DNA of 8,933 nucleotides, taken from assembly GCA_900554845.1 (NCBI GenBank), contig USIY01000075.1, positions 1-8,933 on the forward strand, in the 5' to 3' direction. Below, piece after piece: positions 6,311 to 8,933 of the stretch. Source of the stretch: an uncultured Bacteroidales bacterium. Its GTDB lineage: Bacteria; Bacteroidota; Bacteroidia; Bacteroidales; Muribaculaceae. The notes under the pieces were generated by a model. It searched no databases. It was not told the origin of the DNA and saw only the letters and a list, made by a program, of their open reading frames with translations. Numbering within the stretch: the first letter of the stretch is position 1; every line of letters starts with the position of its first letter. The translations under genes were made by a program, and so were the position numbers.

Positions 6311-7231
6311 ATGAAAAAGTATTATTGCTGTGACAATGGATATGTTGAGCATCCTGAATGGGTGCCGTATTGCTGGGTCAATATTGAGCAACCGGACGAA
6401 GAAGACTTGAAGTTCATGATAGATGACCTTAAGATCCCCTCGGACTTTGTGGACAGCATTGCCGATCCCGACGAACGATGCCGCATAGAACGCGACGGCA
6501 ACTGGAAAATGACTATTCTGCGTATACCTAAGGAATCGCGCACGGAGGACGCCCCTTATACCACCGTACCGGTTGGCATCATCACCAACAATGAGGTGAT
6601 CCTGACGCTCTGTTACCACAAGACTCAGCAGATGAATGACTTTGTGGACTACACTCGCCGCAAGGGAATAGCAATCAATACGGAGGAAGACTTTGTGCTG
6701 CGAATCATCTACTCCACGGTATATTGGTTCCTACGGTACCTGCGCGATATCGGAAAGACTGTGGCGGCGGCGCACCGGATGGTATCTCACGGCATCCGGA
6801 ATGAAGACCTGATCAAATTGCAGGGGTTGCAGACCACGCTGGTGTACTTCAGCACATCCCTCGACGGCAACGCAATGCTTAACGAACGTCTACTTCACGT
6901 TTACGGTGACAATTACGACAAGGACCTGTATGAAGACACCAATATCGAGCTCCACCAGGCCGCTACCACCACCAGCATATATACCGACATCTTGGAATCC
7001 ATGCAGGATTCGTTCGCATCGATCATCAGCAATAATGTAAACGACATAATGAAGAAGATGACTGCGGTGAGCATCGTGCTTATGTTTCCCACGCTCATAG
7101 CCTCATTTTACGGCATGAACGTATCCATCAGCTACGGCAACTATCCTTATCTATTCTGGATCATAGTCGGCGGCTCCCTGTTGATCTCCTGTCTGCTCTT
7201 CATCCTTCTCAAGAAGTTTCGCTGGCTCTGA
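6311..7231 (+). CDS. corA: CorA-family divalent cation (Mg2+/Co2+) transporter
   Basis: Inner-membrane channel for Mg2+ and related cations, functioning as a pentamer in this family. From ATG at 6311 it has 306 residues, the normal CorA size. A large soluble N-terminal domain (1-245) holds the long helical stalk, including NVNDIMKKMTAVSIVLMFPTLIASFYGMN, which ends in the family signature YGMN (267-270) after the first membrane helix. The second helix is about 279-300 (PYLFWIIVGGSLLISCLLFILL) and the protein ends with KKFRWL, a basic cytosolic tail. The frame also opens upstream at GTG 6254, adding 19 residues (MLPRIVNILDWLPLQSEKV), but ATG 6311 gives the usual length. It follows a terminator, so it needs its own promoter within 6200-6310, which I could not identify with confidence. 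Selectivity between Mg2+, Co2+ and Ni2+ cannot be read from sequence. Confidence 0.93.
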   Translation: MKKYYCCDNGYVEHPEWVPYCWVNIEQPDEEDLKFMIDDLKIPSDFVDSIADPDERCRIERDGNWKMTILRIPKESRTEDAPYTTVPVGIITNNEVILTLCYHKTQQMNDFVDYTRRKGIAINTEEDFVLRIIYSTVYWFLRYLRDIGKTVAAAHRMVSHGIRNEDLIKLQGLQTTLVYFSTSLDGNAMLNERLLHVYGDNYDKDLYEDTNIELHQAATTTSIYTDILESMQDSFASIISNNVNDIMKKMTAVSIVLMFPTLIASFYGMNVSISYGNYPYLFWIIVGGSLLISCLLFILLKKFRWL

Positions 7232-7237
7232 ACCGTC

Positions 7238-8896
7238 TCACAGTATATCCTGCACAATCCACTCGCCGGATTTGTTGGAACCTTTTCGCGACAGAACGCC
7301 TTCCTGTTTCAGTTTCCCTACGATCTTTTGAACGCCGATCCTCGAAAGACCGATAAGTTGCGCCACTTCTTCCAGTGTAATTGTGGAATTTCTGGAAAGA
7401 ATATGCACCACTTTGTCTCTGTTGGATTTAATTCTTTGAATATCATATGGAAGGCTATACGGCACATTCTCATGCAGACGGTCTTGGACGCTTCTTTGCA
7501 TGAATCGGCCTTGTCGGGTCGGCCTATTCGGCATATAGTATGCCCCGGCTTCTCTTATTTCCGGTGCATGTTCAAACACTTCCGAAACTCCATAATCTTC
7601 TCCAGGAATATCATACAGTCGCTTCATGGCGGGAATATCGGGTTGTTGTCCTCCGAAATCAAGGATTAGCGTGGTGCGGTCTGTGCCTCCGGAGGTTGTC
7701 ACTTCCAGTTTTGGCGTGCAATGATACACACTTTGCCAGGTCTTGAAAATTCCTTGAAGTCCGCTTCCGGCCCGTTCGCCGTACTCTACCATAGCGAGCA
7801 TTTTCATCATCACTCCGTTGCGGGGATCTGAGGCGCTGTCCTGCAGGGCTTCGTTCAGCGATACCCGCATACTGCCGGGGTTGGCGAACTTGAATCCTTC
7901 GGCGCTTTTCTGGACCACCACTCCGCGACGTCCGTAGAAATCGGCGTTAGCAAGCATGTTGACTGTCGCCTCGCGCACTGTTTTGTGAAGAGGCGTGTCG
8001 TCGTCCCGGAAGTTTCCTTTGAACATGAAAGGCACTTTCAGATCGGCCTGTAGTTTAGGAATAACTTTCAGGATAAAATCGAACACGTTCCCGCTCCAGT
8101 CGCCAGACTGCGACGTGATGCGGTCGGTCCACCGGGCATAAATGCCGTTGGTTCGGTTCTCTTGATAATCCAGAAAATAGTTTGGGAATACCGCTGCAAT
8201 CTCATATTCATAGCCGAACATTAGAAGTCCGGCCACTGTGGGATGAAACTTTCCGGTTTCCTTGTCTTCGCGCACGGCTCCGATCCGCCGCAGAAACATC
8301 GTGTCGTCCTCTTGGTTCCACAGATGCTGCTGACGGATCAGTTTGAAGATGTTGCGGTATGACTTCACGGTGTCGGGACAGAACACCGTCACATCGAGGT
8401 CGGTCAACAGTTTGTTGTCATCGGTAACCAGTGCTGAGTCGCGGATCATCAGCGAAACCTCTTCGAGCGAGCAATGATAATCGCCCTCGAAGTTACGGCG
8501 ATAAGTTCCGGTGCGTGGATCGGCTCCGACATACACTGGGCGCGTGGTGCGTTCTGCGCGCGGCACATGAATCACGATTACGTCTTTGCCTTCTACGGTA
8601 TCCACATACGCCATGCTGTCTGTCAGGATGTTGCTGCTTACTTTCTGTCGATTGTTGACCATGTTCCAGAAATCCTTGAGCATTTTGTATGCGTCTTTTA
8701 GTCCTTCCACCGTGAGTCTGCCGTGCTCTTTTTCGTTGACGCCGAGCACGATCACTCCCCCTTCGCTGTTGGCGAAAGCGGAATATGACTTCCACAGTGA
8801 GTTAGGCAGTCCGCCGCGGCCTGACTTGACTTCCAGCACGCCGTTCTCTTTATATGTGGTCAGTCTCTCGAGACTAAAAGATTCTGTAGTCCTCAT
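7238..8896 (-). CDS. AlbA_2 (Schlafen-type) DNA/RNA-binding domain protein with GHKL ATPase-like region and C-terminal winged helix
   Basis: Soluble 552-residue protein, ATG at 8896-8894. Residues about 16-150 match the AlbA_2 domain: ENGVLEVKSGRG, then AFANSEGGVIVLGV, then EGKDVIVIHVPRAERTTRPVYV and GTYRRNFEGDYHCSLEEV. Residues about 300-390 match the HATPase_c_4 region that usually follows: HKTVREATVNMLANADFYGRRG with Glu309 and Asn313, FANPGSM at 337-343, DPRN at 357-360 and YGERAGSGLQGIF at 372-384. The usual HrDY is NADF here. Residues about 490-548 form a winged helix (SNRDKVVHILSRNSTITLEEVAQLIGLSRIGVQKIVGKL). A linker of roughly 100 residues (395-490) shows nothing I recognise. The family is often annotated as a transcriptional regulator or putative helicase; members are found in bacterial immune and stress loci, but no partner is seen here. 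Its stop lies 6 nt from the convergent transporter stop. Confidence 0.88.
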   Translation of the reverse strand: MRTTESFSLERLTTYKENGVLEVKSGRGGLPNSLWKSYSAFANSEGGVIVLGVNEKEHGRLTVEGLKDAYKMLKDFWNMVNNRQKVSSNILTDSMAYVDTVEGKDVIVIHVPRAERTTRPVYVGADPRTGTYRRNFEGDYHCSLEEVSLMIRDSALVTDDNKLLTDLDVTVFCPDTVKSYRNIFKLIRQQHLWNQEDDTMFLRRIGAVREDKETGKFHPTVAGLLMFGYEYEIAAVFPNYFLDYQENRTNGIYARWTDRITSQSGDWSGNVFDFILKVIPKLQADLKVPFMFKGNFRDDDTPLHKTVREATVNMLANADFYGRRGVVVQKSAEGFKFANPGSMRVSLNEALQDSASDPRNGVMMKMLAMVEYGERAGSGLQGIFKTWQSVYHCTPKLEVTTSGGTDRTTLILDFGGQQPDIPAMKRLYDIPGEDYGVSEVFEHAPEIREAGAYYMPNRPTRQGRFMQRSVQDRLHENVPYSLPYDIQRIKSNRDKVVHILSRNSTITLEEVAQLIGLSRIGVQKIVGKLKQEGVLSRKGSNKSGEWIVQDIL

Positions 8897-8933
8897 AATT
8901 GCCTATTATTTATCGGTTATATACATTATAACG
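8897..8933 (-). other. Short AT-rich 5' region of the AlbA_2 gene, cut by window end
   Basis: Thirty-seven AT-rich bases precede the start codon. On the minus strand they contain TATAACCGATAAATAATAGG, without a clear TAnnTTTG box. The promoter is either here in degenerate form or outside the window. Confidence 0.35.

Overview
The window looks like chromosome of a gut Bacteroidota member, probably Bacteroidales and perhaps Muribaculaceae. The grounds are moderate GC with AT-rich gaps, a TAnnTTTG-type (Bacteroidota) -7 box in duplicate between divergent genes, weak Shine-Dalgarno sequences, and the kinds of proteins encoded. The organism call is an inference from style, not from a marker gene. 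There is no rRNA, tRNA, CRISPR array or complete insertion sequence.

Left block (1-2071, leftward). Three genes read toward position 1: a small protein with an extreme Asp/Trp tail, a multi-pass membrane protein of the lysylphosphatidylglycerol-synthase membrane-domain (YbhN/UPF0104) family, and a DNA-3-methyladenine glycosylase cut off by the window edge. The last two are separated by 2 nt and must be one transcript. Just upstream of the block is a 211-bp palindromic-ended element (2105-2315) with a 3-bp TTA direct repeat on each side, which I read as a MITE-type mobile element.

Centre (2362-6199). A leftward Eis-like GNAT acetyltransferase, followed by a hairpin that probably terminates it, is divergent from a rightward pair: an alpha/beta hydrolase, then 19 nt later a membrane-anchored Mur ligase. 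The 119-bp divergent gap holds a 10+10 bp palindrome in which each arm contains a TAnnTTTG-type -7 box, one facing each gene. The Mur ligase is the most interesting protein here. It has MurF-like ATPase and C-terminal domains, but the usual MurF N-terminal substrate domain is replaced by about 165 residues of membrane segments. A strong terminator (6164-6199) closes the pair.

Right block (6200-8933). A CorA-family divalent cation transporter reads rightward and meets, tail to tail with only 6 nt between stop codons, a leftward AlbA_2/Schlafen-type protein with a GHKL ATPase-like region and a C-terminal winged helix.

Most of the window is ordinary housekeeping or envelope biology. The points worth following are the acetyltransferase / hydrolase / membrane Mur ligase group as a possible envelope-modification module, the MITE, and the Asp/Trp-tailed protein.
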